DNA of 64,000 nt from Eudoraea chungangensis (GTDB taxonomy: Bacteria; Bacteroidota; Bacteroidia; Flavobacteriales; Flavobacteriaceae). Below the pieces are notes generated by a model that was not told where the DNA came from, did not search any database, and worked only from the letters and a program-made list of their open reading frames with translations. A program made the translations under genes and the position numbers. This document shows, in pieces, positions 9,252 to 18,213 of this stretch (the first letter of the stretch is position 1; the number at the start of each line of letters is the position of its first letter). The stretch is from NCBI RefSeq assembly GCF_029360665.1, contig NZ_JARDUB010000001.1, positions 372,001-436,000 of the forward strand, in the 5' to 3' direction.

Positions 9252-11450
9252 TTATCTTTTGCCCGGACGGTAAGTTTCCTCTGCTCTTTTTAAAACATCC
9301 TCCTTATAATAAGCAGCTTCTTTAAATTTCACATCGGCATAAGGAACCACTTGATCACCAAAATGCGGGGAACTTGGATCTCCACTTTGCCCTCCAGCTA
9401 AAATAGTTTTAGCTCTAACTTTGGGTCCAAACTCCACAACGGCAACAAAACTATTCCCTCGAGTCCCATAAATCTTTTTAGTATTATTGTTATACCTAGC
9501 CCCATAAGCCGCTAGAGCTCCCCATCTTCCTGAAGCAAAGCCAATCGGCGAACTGGGTAAGTCATCATTAAATGCCTGTCTTATTCCACCATCTAAACGC
9601 TGGTATCTATTAACTTCTCCCCAGGCTATATTCCAAGACCCAAAGTCTTCCTCTAAAATACTCAGGCTTTCTTTAAAAATCCGAAGCCTTTCTTCCCTAG
9701 GGGAAGAATTACCAAAATAATGTAAGCGTTCCATATCGCTGGCAACGAAAGGCAAGTCTATTTGTTTACTATAATGGCTGGCATAAAAGTGCGAGAGAGT
9801 CATTGCAACAGACGTTATGGATGTTTTATAATCCCATTCTCTTAAAACGGCTATTGGTCCTGCCAATTCTTTATGCTCGGACATACTTTCATTATATGCC
9901 TCAAGCAATCCTGGTATAAGAACTTTAAAAGCAGGTAAATATGGGTCATAAGCTAAAGAAATCAGACTGTCTATGGTATAGTCTTCTTTCTGTTGCAATA
10001 AAGATATTGCGTGTATCCCTCTAAAGTTCTCCCGGTTTAATGACATATATTTTGGATAGTTCTCTACCCTAGGGCTATGATTTCCAGCAGCTGTAAAGGG
10101 AGTAGAATTACAATTCTGTATCCACCCATTTGGGGGATTTAATAAGGTAATATGTTCATCTACCTCGTGTAAGCCCTTCCAATCTGTTTCGGGGTTACTT
10201 CCATCTACAGGTTTAGAATAGTCAAATATGGTATCGCGTATTGGAATGAAGTTGCCATGAAAATAAGCAATTGTGCCATCAGCATCGGCATAAACAGTAT
10301 TATTCGAAGAATTAGTACGTAGATTCATCATCTTACGAAACCCCGTATAGTCTTCTTGTTTTGTTCGAATAAAGGATTGTTCTAATGCCGTTACGGGGTC
10401 CCACATCATTGAAGAAGAAATTGGAAATTTTCCCTCCTTATGTGTTAAAGGTCCATGATGCGTTTTGTAAATGGGGAACACCTTCTCGGAGCTACCCTCT
10501 GCAGTTTTGTATTTAAGGATAACCTCCGATTCCTTTATCGGTCTCCATTCATCACCATATTTATAAACCAGACCATTGGCCTTTCTCTCTAAGGTTTCTT
10601 TAAACTCATCTAATACATCGGTGTAGGTGGAAGTATGCATCCAACCTGTTCTTTCATTAAAACCCTGGTAGACAAAAAACTGACCCCAAGTAACTGCTCC
10701 ATAAGCATTTAATCCCTCTTCACTAACTACGTGGACCTCTCCCCTGAAATAAAAAGAAGTATGCGGATTTATTAACAACATGGCATTACCACTCTGAGTT
10801 AAACTGCCAGATAGGGCAATACCATTAGAACCTTGAGGTTCTAACTCCTTCTGCGTATTTTGCTTTTTAAGTTCTACCGCCAACGGAATGGCCTCATTAT
10901 TCTCATAAAAGGCTTGTATTTTATCCACGTCAATCCGCTCTATATCTCCGCCAATAGAACCTTCACTGAAATACATTGGCATCCAGGGTTCAAAATGTGT
11001 TATTAGTTTGGGTGAGACTTCTGGATGGGTAAAAAGGTAGTAGTTAATGCCATCTGCAAAAGCTATACATAACTCTTTTAACCATTCAGGACTATTATCA
11101 AATTTGGCAAGTGCCTCTTCCTTACTCATAAACATTCGAGCACGTAAATCACTATATAGAGCTTTTTCACCTTCAATTTCTGCCAACCTTCCAATTGCCC
11201 ATATATAGTTTTGCTCCACACGATTAAAATCATCTTCACATTGGGCATATAGCAACCCAAATACTGCATCGGCATCACTTTTTCCATAGATATGAGGCAC
11301 TCCAAAATCATCCCTAATAATCGTAACACGCTCTGCTATTTTTAACCACCTTTCTTCCTCAGCACTCCCATTTGTAACACAGGAAAGCATGCAAAAAAGG
11401 ACGCCTCCAAGGAGTAGAAGTATTTTTATTTTCCCAATTTGATATGACAT
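9252..11450 (-). CDS. Penicillin-acylase-family lipoprotein (possible N-acyl amide or acyl-homoserine lactone acylase)
   Basis: An N-terminal-nucleophile hydrolase of the penicillin amidase family, 732 residues from the ATG at 11450. A reading 12 codons longer exists, but the shorter start puts a lipobox (FCMLSC, cysteine 24) correctly behind a hydrophobic stretch. The precursor should self-cleave before the serine of EPQGSNGIAL (about residue 208), giving alpha and beta chains. RDDFGVPHIYGKSDADAVFGLLYAQCEDDF and NPHTS are family landmarks. PvdQ-type acylases of this family cut acyl-homoserine lactones, while others cut penicillins or aculeacin; the substrate here is not predictable. It is probably anchored in a cell-envelope membrane. 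Confidence 0.85.
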   Translation of the reverse strand: MSYQIGKIKILLLLGGVLFCMLSCVTNGSAEEERWLKIAERVTIIRDDFGVPHIYGKSDADAVFGLLYAQCEDDFNRVEQNYIWAIGRLAEIEGEKALYSDLRARMFMSKEEALAKFDNSPEWLKELCIAFADGINYYLFTHPEVSPKLITHFEPWMPMYFSEGSIGGDIERIDVDKIQAFYENNEAIPLAVELKKQNTQKELEPQGSNGIALSGSLTQSGNAMLLINPHTSFYFRGEVHVVSEEGLNAYGAVTWGQFFVYQGFNERTGWMHTSTYTDVLDEFKETLERKANGLVYKYGDEWRPIKESEVILKYKTAEGSSEKVFPIYKTHHGPLTHKEGKFPISSSMMWDPVTALEQSFIRTKQEDYTGFRKMMNLRTNSSNNTVYADADGTIAYFHGNFIPIRDTIFDYSKPVDGSNPETDWKGLHEVDEHITLLNPPNGWIQNCNSTPFTAAGNHSPRVENYPKYMSLNRENFRGIHAISLLQQKEDYTIDSLISLAYDPYLPAFKVLIPGLLEAYNESMSEHKELAGPIAVLREWDYKTSITSVAMTLSHFYASHYSKQIDLPFVASDMERLHYFGNSSPREERLRIFKESLSILEEDFGSWNIAWGEVNRYQRLDGGIRQAFNDDLPSSPIGFASGRWGALAAYGARYNNNTKKIYGTRGNSFVAVVEFGPKVRAKTILAGGQSGDPSSPHFGDQVVPYADVKFKEAAYYKEDVLKRAEETYRPGKR

Positions 11451-11766
11451 TATTTCGCGTTTTAAAAACTTTGTTTTAAGATTCAATAGACTCTTTCCTA
11501 ATCCACTTTCTGATTCCTTAGAAATACTACAGAGTCTTATGTCTTTAATTTTTGGCTACTATTTTTAATGGTACGGATACTCCCTTTTATTTCTATGTCT
11601 TACTTATGTAAACATTATCTCCGTCCTTTAAAAATTTCGTTTTATAGTTAATTGGAGGATTAAAAAGTAACAGCCACTAGAACATAGAATAAATAATAAT
11701 CCGGGTAATTAAAAGCAATTTTACTTTAATTTACGACCTTTCACAACTAAAAGTGTTGTATTTAAT
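11451..11766. other. Intergenic region between divergent genes
   Basis: About 316 bases lie between the leftward acylase gene and the rightward ABC exporter gene. It must contain promoters in both directions, but I find no full TAnnTTTG box on either strand at a sensible distance. No hairpin with long arms, RNA gene or convincing ORF is visible. The sequence is A+T rich throughout. Confidence 0.4.
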
Positions 11767-13503
11767 ATGTCCGATAAAAAAATAAGTGTTTTAAAAGCCT
11801 TTAAGACAATCATTTGGCCCAGAAGAAATTTAGTCTTTATTGGTCTAATCCTAATTGTAATAAGTAAGGCCGCTAGCTTTGTAGCTCCATTATCTCTTAA
11901 ATATTTGATGGATGATATAATTCCTAATAAAGATCTAGACTTTTTAAAAATATTAATTGGAGTGGTAATAACCGCCATATTAGTGCAGGCCATTACCTCT
12001 TTTCTGCTTACTAAAATACTAAGTGTTCAAGCTCAGTATATGATATCAGAGCTTAGGGCCCAAGTACAAAAAAAGATTCTTTCTTTACCTATTCGCTTTT
12101 TTGACAATACCAAATCAGGAGAATTAGTGTCTAGAATAATGTCGGATGTAGAAGGAGTAAGAAATCTAATTGGGACAGGTCTTGTACAACTGGTTGGAGG
12201 TTCAATAACGGCTGTTGTTTCTTTGATTTTACTGCTAAGAATAAGTACAAGTATGACTCTTTTTGCCCTTGTTCCTTTAGCCATATTCGCCGTAATTGCA
12301 CTTAAAGCCTTTAAAATTATTCGACCTATTTTCAGGAACAGAGGTAAAATCAATGCGGAAGTTACTGGACGTTTAACCGAGACTTTAGGCGGCATACGTG
12401 TAATCAAAGGATTTAATGCAGAAAAACAAGAGCATAAAATATTTGAACATGGCGTACTGAAATTATATGAAAATGTAAAAAAGAGTCTCACTGCTACAGC
12501 CTTTATGACAAGTTCATCGACCTTTCTTCTCGGGGTAGCAACAACTGGAATTATGGGTCTAGGAGGATATAAAATAATGATTGACGAATTGACCATTGGA
12601 GAGTTTTTGACATTTACATTTCTTTTAGGTTTAATGGTTGCCCCTATAGTTCAGATGAGCAACATCGGAAGTCAATTAACAGAGGCCCTTGCTGGCTTGG
12701 ACAGGACTGAAGAGCTTATGAACATGACAGCCGAGGCAGATTTGCACCATAGAACAACCACCCTAAAAGAGATAAAAGGTGATGTTGTATTTGAAAATGT
12801 TTCTTTTTCCTATGAAACCGATAAGGAAGTAATCCGAGAAGTAAGTTTTGAAGTACCCTCAGGCTCGGTGACGGCACTAGTGGGGAGTTCTGGATCAGGA
12901 AAAAGTACTATTGCCGGATTGGCTGCCAGTTTTCTTACACCCCAAAAAGGAAGAATTACAATTGATGGTAAGGATTTATCTAAAATAGAATTAAGGAGTT
13001 ATAGAAAGTATTTAGGTGTAGTTTTACAGGATGATTTTCTCTTCGAGGGAACAATAAAGGAAAATATCCTATTTCCTAGACCAAACGCCTCAGAGGACGA
13101 ATTACAAAATGCTATTAAGGCGGCCTATGTGGATGAGTTTACGGATAGATTTGAAGAAGGATTGGATACCTTGATAGGTGAAAGAGGGATTAAACTCTCC
13201 GGAGGACAAAGGCAAAGAATTGCCATTGCCAGGGCGGTATTGGCCAATCCCAGAATATTAGTTCTCGACGAAGCCACCTCAAATCTGGATACGGAAAGTG
13301 AAGGATTAATTCAGAAGAGTTTAGCCGAACTAACCAAAGGTCGTACCACATTTGTAATAGCACATAGACTAAGTACTATTAGAAAGGCAGATCAGATCCT
13401 GGTTATTGAAAATGGGAAAATTGCCGAGCAAGGCACCCACGAAAGTCTCATTGAAAAAGAAGGCAGGTATTATAATCTTTTTACCTACCAGGCCAGAATT
13501 TAG
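11767..13503 (+). CDS. ABC exporter, fused permease and ATPase (MsbA-like)
   Basis: A 578-residue type I ABC half-exporter that should work as a homodimer in the inner membrane. The N-terminal 320 residues hold six membrane helices (ABC_membrane fold). The ATPase domain is fully intact: Walker A GSSGSGKST near residue 373, Q-loop VLQDD, signature LSGGQRQRIAIARA near 477, Walker B ILVLDEATSN and the H-switch IAHRLST. The sequence resembles MsbA and multidrug exporters, so lipid A core or drug export are both possible. It overlaps the end of the convergent ferredoxin gene by 4 bases. Confidence 0.88.
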   Translation: MSDKKISVLKAFKTIIWPRRNLVFIGLILIVISKAASFVAPLSLKYLMDDIIPNKDLDFLKILIGVVITAILVQAITSFLLTKILSVQAQYMISELRAQVQKKILSLPIRFFDNTKSGELVSRIMSDVEGVRNLIGTGLVQLVGGSITAVVSLILLLRISTSMTLFALVPLAIFAVIALKAFKIIRPIFRNRGKINAEVTGRLTETLGGIRVIKGFNAEKQEHKIFEHGVLKLYENVKKSLTATAFMTSSSTFLLGVATTGIMGLGGYKIMIDELTIGEFLTFTFLLGLMVAPIVQMSNIGSQLTEALAGLDRTEELMNMTAEADLHHRTTTLKEIKGDVVFENVSFSYETDKEVIREVSFEVPSGSVTALVGSSGSGKSTIAGLAASFLTPQKGRITIDGKDLSKIELRSYRKYLGVVLQDDFLFEGTIKENILFPRPNASEDELQNAIKAAYVDEFTDRFEEGLDTLIGERGIKLSGGQRQRIAIARAVLANPRILVLDEATSNLDTESEGLIQKSLAELTKGRTTFVIAHRLSTIRKADQILVIENGKIAEQGTHESLIEKEGRYYNLFTYQARI

Positions 13504-13829
13504 TCTTCCGGGGCTAGCTTAATTTCTAATCCATTTAGTTGTGAAGTGATATAAATTTGACATCCCAATCTACTATTATCTTCTACATTAAAAGCCTCAG
13601 CAAGCATAGCTTCTTCCTCTTCAGACCTATTCCCTAAATTATGATTAGATTCTATATAGCACTGGCAAGATGCGCACATAGCCATTCCTCCGCATACTCC
13701 AATAGTCCCTTCCGGGGCAAGTTCATAAGTGCGAACCAACTCCATTAGATTCATATTCATATCGGTGGGAGCATCTACCAGATGATGATTTCCATCTCTA
13801 TCAGTGATACCTACTTTAATATCTGACAT
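13500..13829 (-). CDS. 2Fe-2S ferredoxin, adrenodoxin/ISC type
   Basis: A 109-residue [2Fe-2S] ferredoxin. The ligands are C46, C52, C55 and C90, spaced C-x5-C-x2-C-x34-C, the pattern of vertebrate-type (adrenodoxin/Fdx) ferredoxins rather than plant-type ones. An extra cysteine, C57, sits beside the third ligand. Downstream order on the minus strand is Mrp, NifU-like, then this gene, suggesting a role in Fe-S cluster assembly or as electron donor. A 90-base gap separates it from the NifU-like gene, so it could have its own promoter. Confidence 0.9.
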   Translation of the reverse strand: MSDIKVGITDRDGNHHLVDAPTDMNMNLMELVRTYELAPEGTIGVCGGMAMCASCQCYIESNHNLGNRSEEEEAMLAEAFNVEDNSRLGCQIYITSQLNGLEIKLAPED

Positions 13830-13919
13830 ATTTATTTCTTAGAAGCTAATTTTAAGAATTTTTGAAAAGAACAACTGCATGAGGTGTTGCCATTCGAAGA
13901 ATGATTTTAGCACAAGATT

Positions 13920-14165
13920 TTAAGAGACATTAATTACTTCTTCAATTTGAGGCGCATGTTTTTTAATTGTCATTTCAACACCGCTTTTTAAAGTCATTTG
14001 GTTAACGCTGCAGCCAACACAATTTCCTTCAAGCTGCACCTTGACGAGTTTATCGTTATCTATGGAGATTAATTTAATATCTCCGCCATCGCTCTGTAAA
14101 AAAGGGCGGATTTCATCCAATGCCTTTTCAATGTTAGATTTCAATTCTTCTGATGTCATAATCAT
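13920..14165 (-). CDS. NifU C-terminal-domain Fe-S scaffold protein
   Basis: An 81-residue stand-alone NifU_C domain (Nfu type). The cluster-binding C49-V-G-C52 motif sits in the conserved GNCVGCSVNQMTLK segment, and the upstream DGGDI loop is also typical. Such proteins carry and deliver an Fe-S cluster bridged between two monomers. The start ATG at 14165 overlaps the TGA of the Mrp gene as ATGA, pointing to translational coupling; a second ATG lies two codons later at 14159. Coupling to Mrp supports a joint role in Fe-S cluster transfer. Confidence 0.92.
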   Translation of the reverse strand: MIMTSEELKSNIEKALDEIRPFLQSDGGDIKLISIDNDKLVKVQLEGNCVGCSVNQMTLKSGVEMTIKKHAPQIEEVINVS

Positions 14166-15301
14166 TTCTTTTTAACTGCCGAGCAGCCAGCCATAGTCGT
14201 TATCTTGATAGCCTCTGTAGGAGGTAAACTTGTGTTTCTGGAAACTACTTGCTGAACCACATTCCTTGTAATATCTTCAAAGGCTTTTTCTACAGGGGTT
14301 GCAACTTGTAGCGCCGCAGGTCTACCAATATCACCCGCTTCTCGAATGCTTTGAACTATTGGTACTTCCCCTAAAAAGGGCACCTCTAAATCTGTTGATA
14401 GATTCTTGGCCCCTTCATTGCCAAAAATATAATACTTATTCTGCGGCAACTCTTCTGGTGTAAAGTAAGCCATATTTTCTATAATTCCCAAAACAGGAAC
14501 ATTTATGGATTGCTGTTGAAACATAGCAACCCCTTTTCGCGCATCGGCTAATGCCACTTCTTGTGGTGTACTCACTACCACTGCTCCCGTGATTGGCAAA
14601 GCTTGCATTATACTTAAATGAATATCCCCTGTTCCTGGTGGAAGATCAATCAACATAAAGTCTATTTCTCCCCAGGCCGCATCAAAAATCATTTGATTTA
14701 ATGCTTTGGATGCCATTGGACCTCTCCATATGACCGCCTGATTAGGTTGCGTAAAGAACCCAATAGACAAGATTTTTACACCATAATTCTCAATGGGTAA
14801 CATCTTTGATTTGCCGTTTACTTCTGTAGCCAATGGCTTTTTTTCAGTTACATCGAACATTATTGGCATAGACGGGCCATATATGTCAGCATCGAGAAGG
14901 CCAACTTTAAAGCCCATTTTGGCCAGGCTAACTGCCAAGTTTGCTGTAACAGTTGATTTACCAACACCACCCTTGCCGGAAGCAACAGCTATAATATTTT
15001 GTATTCCAGGAATAGGTTTTCCTTTTATTTCATTCACCTTAGGTTTAAGAGGAGCATCTACCTTAACATTTATAGTAATCTTGGCCTTATTATAAACCTC
15101 ACGATGAATAGCCTTTAAGATTTCAACCTCTGTTTTCTTTTTTGCCTGAAGACTAGGGTTTTTAATGGTTATATCCACTATTACTTCATCTCCAAATACC
15201 TGAACATTGTCTACTGCCCCACTCTCTACCATGTTTAGGCCCTCCCCAGGTACAGTTATGGTCTCTAAAGCTTTGTAAATATCTTTTTTTAGCAACTTCA
15301 T
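14162..15301 (-). CDS. Mrp/NBP35-family P-loop ATPase, Fe-S cluster carrier
   Basis: A 379-residue protein with an N-terminal MIP18/DUF59 domain (about residues 5-85) and a C-terminal ParA-like ATPase domain. The deviant P-loop GKGGVGKST is at 109-117 and LIDLPPGTGDIHLS is the family Walker B region. The CxxC cluster-binding motif found in the C-terminal domain of many Mrp/ApbC proteins is not seen: the matching stretch reads NMAYFTPEELPQNKYYIFG. It is coupled to the NifU-like gene by a 4-base overlap. A role in Fe-S protein maturation is known for the family; clients are not known. Confidence 0.9.
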   Translation of the reverse strand: MKLLKKDIYKALETITVPGEGLNMVESGAVDNVQVFGDEVIVDITIKNPSLQAKKKTEVEILKAIHREVYNKAKITINVKVDAPLKPKVNEIKGKPIPGIQNIIAVASGKGGVGKSTVTANLAVSLAKMGFKVGLLDADIYGPSMPIMFDVTEKKPLATEVNGKSKMLPIENYGVKILSIGFFTQPNQAVIWRGPMASKALNQMIFDAAWGEIDFMLIDLPPGTGDIHLSIMQALPITGAVVVSTPQEVALADARKGVAMFQQQSINVPVLGIIENMAYFTPEELPQNKYYIFGNEGAKNLSTDLEVPFLGEVPIVQSIREAGDIGRPAALQVATPVEKAFEDITRNVVQQVVSRNTSLPPTEAIKITTMAGCSAVKKK

Positions 15302-15397
15302 CTAACTCTAAAATAATACTTTATATAAAATGATTCTAAACAACAAAGATAGACTATAGCCTTGAAAGATTAAAGACTTCCTATTGAAAAGGCCTAT

Positions 15398-15430
15398 AAA
15401 ACTATAGTTCAAAAAAATTCTGAACTATAG
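15398..15430 (-). terminator. Intrinsic terminator of the two-component/trmB operon
   Basis: Perfect 10-base arms CTATAGTTCA (15402-15411) and TGAACTATAG (15421-15430) enclose a 9-base loop. Read on the minus strand the hairpin is followed by TTTT. It lies 25 bases after the stop of the alkyltransferase-like gene, the last of five genes reading leftward, and before the next minus-strand gene (mrp). Confidence 0.6.
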
Positions 15431-15454
15431 CTATGAAATTTTAAAAAAATAAAA

Positions 15455-15790
15455 TCAGAGTAGCTCTATAGATGGGTCCCAAAAGTGTTTTTCAAATTCT
15501 ACTATTTTAAGATCAACCACTTTTATTCCTTCACTTTCCAATAGTTGTTGCATAAGATTTGTTCCATCAAAATGATGCTTGCCCGTAAGTATTCCATTGC
15601 GGTTAACCACTCTATGGGCCGGAACATCTTCTCTATGGCCAGTCTTATTCATCGCCCAACCTACCATTCTAGCACTTTTTGCAGCGCCCAAGTACTTAGC
15701 AATAGCCCCGTAGGATGTAACTCTACCGTAGGGAATTGCCTTACTTACGTCGTATACTTTATCAAAAAAATTATCCTTGGATTCCGGCAT
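15455..15790 (-). CDS. Alkyltransferase-like protein (MGMT family without catalytic cysteine)
   Basis: A 111-residue protein of the O6-alkylguanine-DNA alkyltransferase fold. The DNA-binding segment with the Tyr and Arg finger region (YGAIAKYLGAAKSARMVGWAM) is present, but the active-site motif PCHRV reads PAHRV (A58). Loss of the acceptor cysteine is the mark of ATL proteins, which bind O6-alkylguanine and hand the lesion to nucleotide excision repair instead of repairing it. The length matches ATLs such as E. coli YbaZ, where the residue is Trp. It follows the LysE-family gene by 1 base and ends the operon. Confidence 0.85.
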   Translation of the reverse strand: MPESKDNFFDKVYDVSKAIPYGRVTSYGAIAKYLGAAKSARMVGWAMNKTGHREDVPAHRVVNRNGILTGKHHFDGTNLMQQLLESEGIKVVDLKIVEFEKHFWDPSIELL

Positions 15791-15791
15791 C

Positions 15792-16421
15792 TTAAGAATT
15801 TAAAATTCGAATTGTTGTTATTATAAATAACACAAGCATAAGCAAACTCAGTATATAGTTAGAATTCTTTGAAAATTTATCTGTCTTAGATTCTAATCTA
15901 TTAAAATAAATGGTGTAAAGGTATAAAGCCATAAAGGAACCAGTACCTGCGGCACCTATAAAGGTAAGGATATCCCAAAGTTCAAAATTAATCCACCCAG
16001 AGGCTCTCCACATAGCATTAAGGCCACTGTAATATGGAATGGTAAGTAAGTTTACTGCCGCTAATAGTAGTCCTTTAAAGTAACTATTCTTTTTACTGAC
16101 TTTTACAATTTTAATTTTCTTGGCCTTTTCTCGCCTTGCCGCCATAAAAAATGCAACTGCCAAAATTGCGAAAATAAAAAGAGCTGTTTTAAGCAATAAA
16201 TCTAAAACTTCAGGGTGGCGAAAGAGTAATTTGGAGATTACCACGGCAATATACGCCTGTATCATTATCATTGTGGACACCCCCAGACTAAATACTATTC
16301 CATTTAGTTTTCCTTTTTTTACACTGGTCTTTGCAGCATTCATATTAAGTAGACCTGGAGGTACTGTGGCCATAAAGGCCGCAGAAAACGTTACAAAAAA
16401 TAAGATAAGTGAATGTATCAT
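15792..16421 (-). CDS. LysE/RhtB-family exporter
   Basis: A 209-residue inner-membrane protein with about six hydrophobic segments. The first helix ends in VPPGLLNMNAAKTSVKKG, which corresponds to the conserved PGP region of LysE-type amino acid exporters, and the middle is a basic loop (RREKAKKIKIVKVSKK). Members export amino acids such as lysine, threonine or homoserine lactone; the substrate is unknown here. It lies between trmB (3 bases away) and the ATL gene (1 base away), so it is transcribed with them. Confidence 0.75.
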   Translation of the reverse strand: MIHSLILFFVTFSAAFMATVPPGLLNMNAAKTSVKKGKLNGIVFSLGVSTMIMIQAYIAVVISKLLFRHPEVLDLLLKTALFIFAILAVAFFMAARREKAKKIKIVKVSKKNSYFKGLLLAAVNLLTIPYYSGLNAMWRASGWINFELWDILTFIGAAGTGSFMALYLYTIYFNRLESKTDKFSKNSNYILSLLMLVLFIITTIRILNS

Positions 16422-16424
16422 TGG

Positions 16425-17096
16425 CTATTGAACCCTAAACTTAATATAAGTTATGGGCTTTCCCTTATCAAGATACTGATTTTCATAATAAGTCTGAATA
16501 TCAAGAACTTCTTCAGGACTGCCTTCATTCTTGTAAACATCATGATTAGCATAAATAATATCCAAGTTAAGTCCCTGTAGTAGTCCTAAAGTATAACCAT
16601 GCATAAATTCACTATCCGTTTTAAGATTAATTACACCTCCGCATTTAAGAATTCGCTTATACTTTTCTAAAAAACTAATGTTGGTGAGTCTATGCTTAGT
16701 ACGCTTAAATTTTATCTGAGGGTCCGGAAAGGTAATCCATATTTCATCTACCTCTTCCGGGCCAAAAAGCGAATCAATCAGCTCTATCTGAGATCGTAAA
16801 AACGCAACATTAGTAAGGTTTTCTTCAAGGGCAGTTTTGGCACCCCTCCAAAGTCGTGCTCCCTTTATATCCATTCCTATGAAATTCTTTGAAGGATTTC
16901 TTCGGGCAAGTTCTATGGTGTATTCTCCTTTACCGCATCCAAGCTCTATAACTATTGGATGGCTATTCTGAAAGTGTTCTCGCCAACTTCCCTTAAAAGG
17001 AAATACTCCCTCTATAATTTCAGTCCTACTAGGCTGAATAACATTTTTAAACCTGTCGTTTTGTTTAAAACGTTTCAGTTTATTCTTGCTTCCCAA
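16425..17096 (-). CDS. trmB: tRNA (guanine-N7-)-methyltransferase, TTG start likely
   Basis: The enzyme makes m7G46 in tRNA from S-adenosylmethionine. The SAM-binding ELGCGKGEYTIELA and the family motifs DEIWITFPDPQIK and NLKTDSEFM are clear. The open frame continues upstream to an ATG at 17153, but that would overlap the histidine kinase gene by 29 bases and add 19 residues unlike the family. The family in this phylum begins MGSKNKLKRF, and this exact string follows a TTG at 17096, so I choose TTG (223 residues). It is the third gene of a five-gene operon. Confidence 0.88.
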   Translation of the reverse strand: MGSKNKLKRFKQNDRFKNVIQPSRTEIIEGVFPFKGSWREHFQNSHPIVIELGCGKGEYTIELARRNPSKNFIGMDIKGARLWRGAKTALEENLTNVAFLRSQIELIDSLFGPEEVDEIWITFPDPQIKFKRTKHRLTNISFLEKYKRILKCGGVINLKTDSEFMHGYTLGLLQGLNLDIIYANHDVYKNEGSPEEVLDIQTYYENQYLDKGKPITYIKFRVQ

Positions 17097-17124
17097 ATGA
17101 AAAATAATTATTGATTTATCAAAA

Positions 17125-18213
17125 CTAATTATTTTTTTCAGATACCGTTCCAAGTTCTATATTCGGATCTGCCTTTTCTAAGGTGAAGGAAAATTCCGAT
17201 CCAACATCCAGCACACTTTCAACATAAATCTTTTCCCCATGTGCTTCTATAATGTGTTTTACAATAGACAAGCCAAGACCTGAACCTCCTTCCTTTCTAC
17301 TTCCGCTTTTATCTACGCGATAAAACCTCTCAAATATACGTGGCACGTGTTCTTCACTCATCCCCTCCCCATTATCGGTAATTCTAATTATAACTTTGTT
17401 TCTTATTAAGTTTTCAATGCTAACTTCAGTGGTTCCGGAACGATGACCGTATTTAATGGAATTTACAATTAGGTTAGAAACTACTTGTTGAATTTTATCT
17501 CTATCGCCAAATACATAAATAGGTGTATCGTAATTCATGTCGAAAGTCAAGGATATTTTCTTTTTTCCTGCTTTTATCTCTAAGAGGTCAAAGACGTTCT
17601 GAATAAGTTCAATAATATCAAAATTACTCCTCTCTAAATTGAGATCTCCCACTTCGAGCTTGGTAATTAGATCTAAATCCTTGATTATATAGATTAATCG
17701 ATCTACCCCCTTCTGCGCCCTTTGTAGGTATTTTTTACGAACCGATTTATCCTCCAACGCCCCATCTAAAAGGGTGAGAATATAGCCCTGTACGGTAAAA
17801 AGTGGTGTTTTTAATTCGTGTGAAATATTGCCAAGAAAATCCTTACGATATTCTTCTCGGATTTTTAAAGTATCGATTTCAATCTTTTTGTCCTTTGCAA
17901 ATTTTTCAATTTCTTCCGTCAGAGTTTTCATGTCCGTGGTGACCGATCCGGAAGTAAATGAAGAGGATTCTAAAAGAGACACATCGTCGTAAATCTGCTT
18001 TATTCTTCGATAGATATACTTCTCTAGGCGAATTTGAATAAGAATAAAGGAAGTTAGAAAAACTACTATAAAGAATAGCGAAATACTTAGAAGTTGTATT
18101 TCTGCCATCTTTGAAAACCAAACAAAAGCCCATAAAGCGATTGTTAAAATAATAGCAATAAACAAAGCGGACCTGAAGGCAAATTTATACGACTTCCTTA
18201 CTCGAGTAGCCAT
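17125..18213 (-). CDS. Sensor histidine kinase (PhoR-like)
   Basis: A 362-residue membrane histidine kinase with two helices (about 14-33 and 41-60) and almost no periplasmic loop between them, so it probably senses within or near the membrane. A linker precedes the HisKA box FLGNISHELKTP, with phospho-acceptor H132. The ATPase domain shows N-box SNLIVNSIKYG, G1 DNGEGM, F-box RIFERFYRVD and G2 GGSGLGLSIV. The start overlaps the stop of the response regulator gene by one base, so the pair is coupled. Signal and targets are unknown; the overall type resembles PhoR. Confidence 0.9.
   Translation of the reverse strand: MATRVRKSYKFAFRSALFIAIILTIALWAFVWFSKMAEIQLLSISLFFIVVFLTSFILIQIRLEKYIYRRIKQIYDDVSLLESSSFTSGSVTTDMKTLTEEIEKFAKDKKIEIDTLKIREEYRKDFLGNISHELKTPLFTVQGYILTLLDGALEDKSVRKKYLQRAQKGVDRLIYIIKDLDLITKLEVGDLNLERSNFDIIELIQNVFDLLEIKAGKKKISLTFDMNYDTPIYVFGDRDKIQQVVSNLIVNSIKYGHRSGTTEVSIENLIRNKVIIRITDNGEGMSEEHVPRIFERFYRVDKSGSRKEGGSGLGLSIVKHIIEAHGEKIYVESVLDVGSEFSFTLEKADPNIELGTVSEKNN

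Noticed and set aside
12033-12596. A 187-codon open frame on the minus strand
   Set aside because: It lies fully inside the intact ABC exporter gene on the other strand, is low in complexity and resembles no protein; it is a shadow frame.
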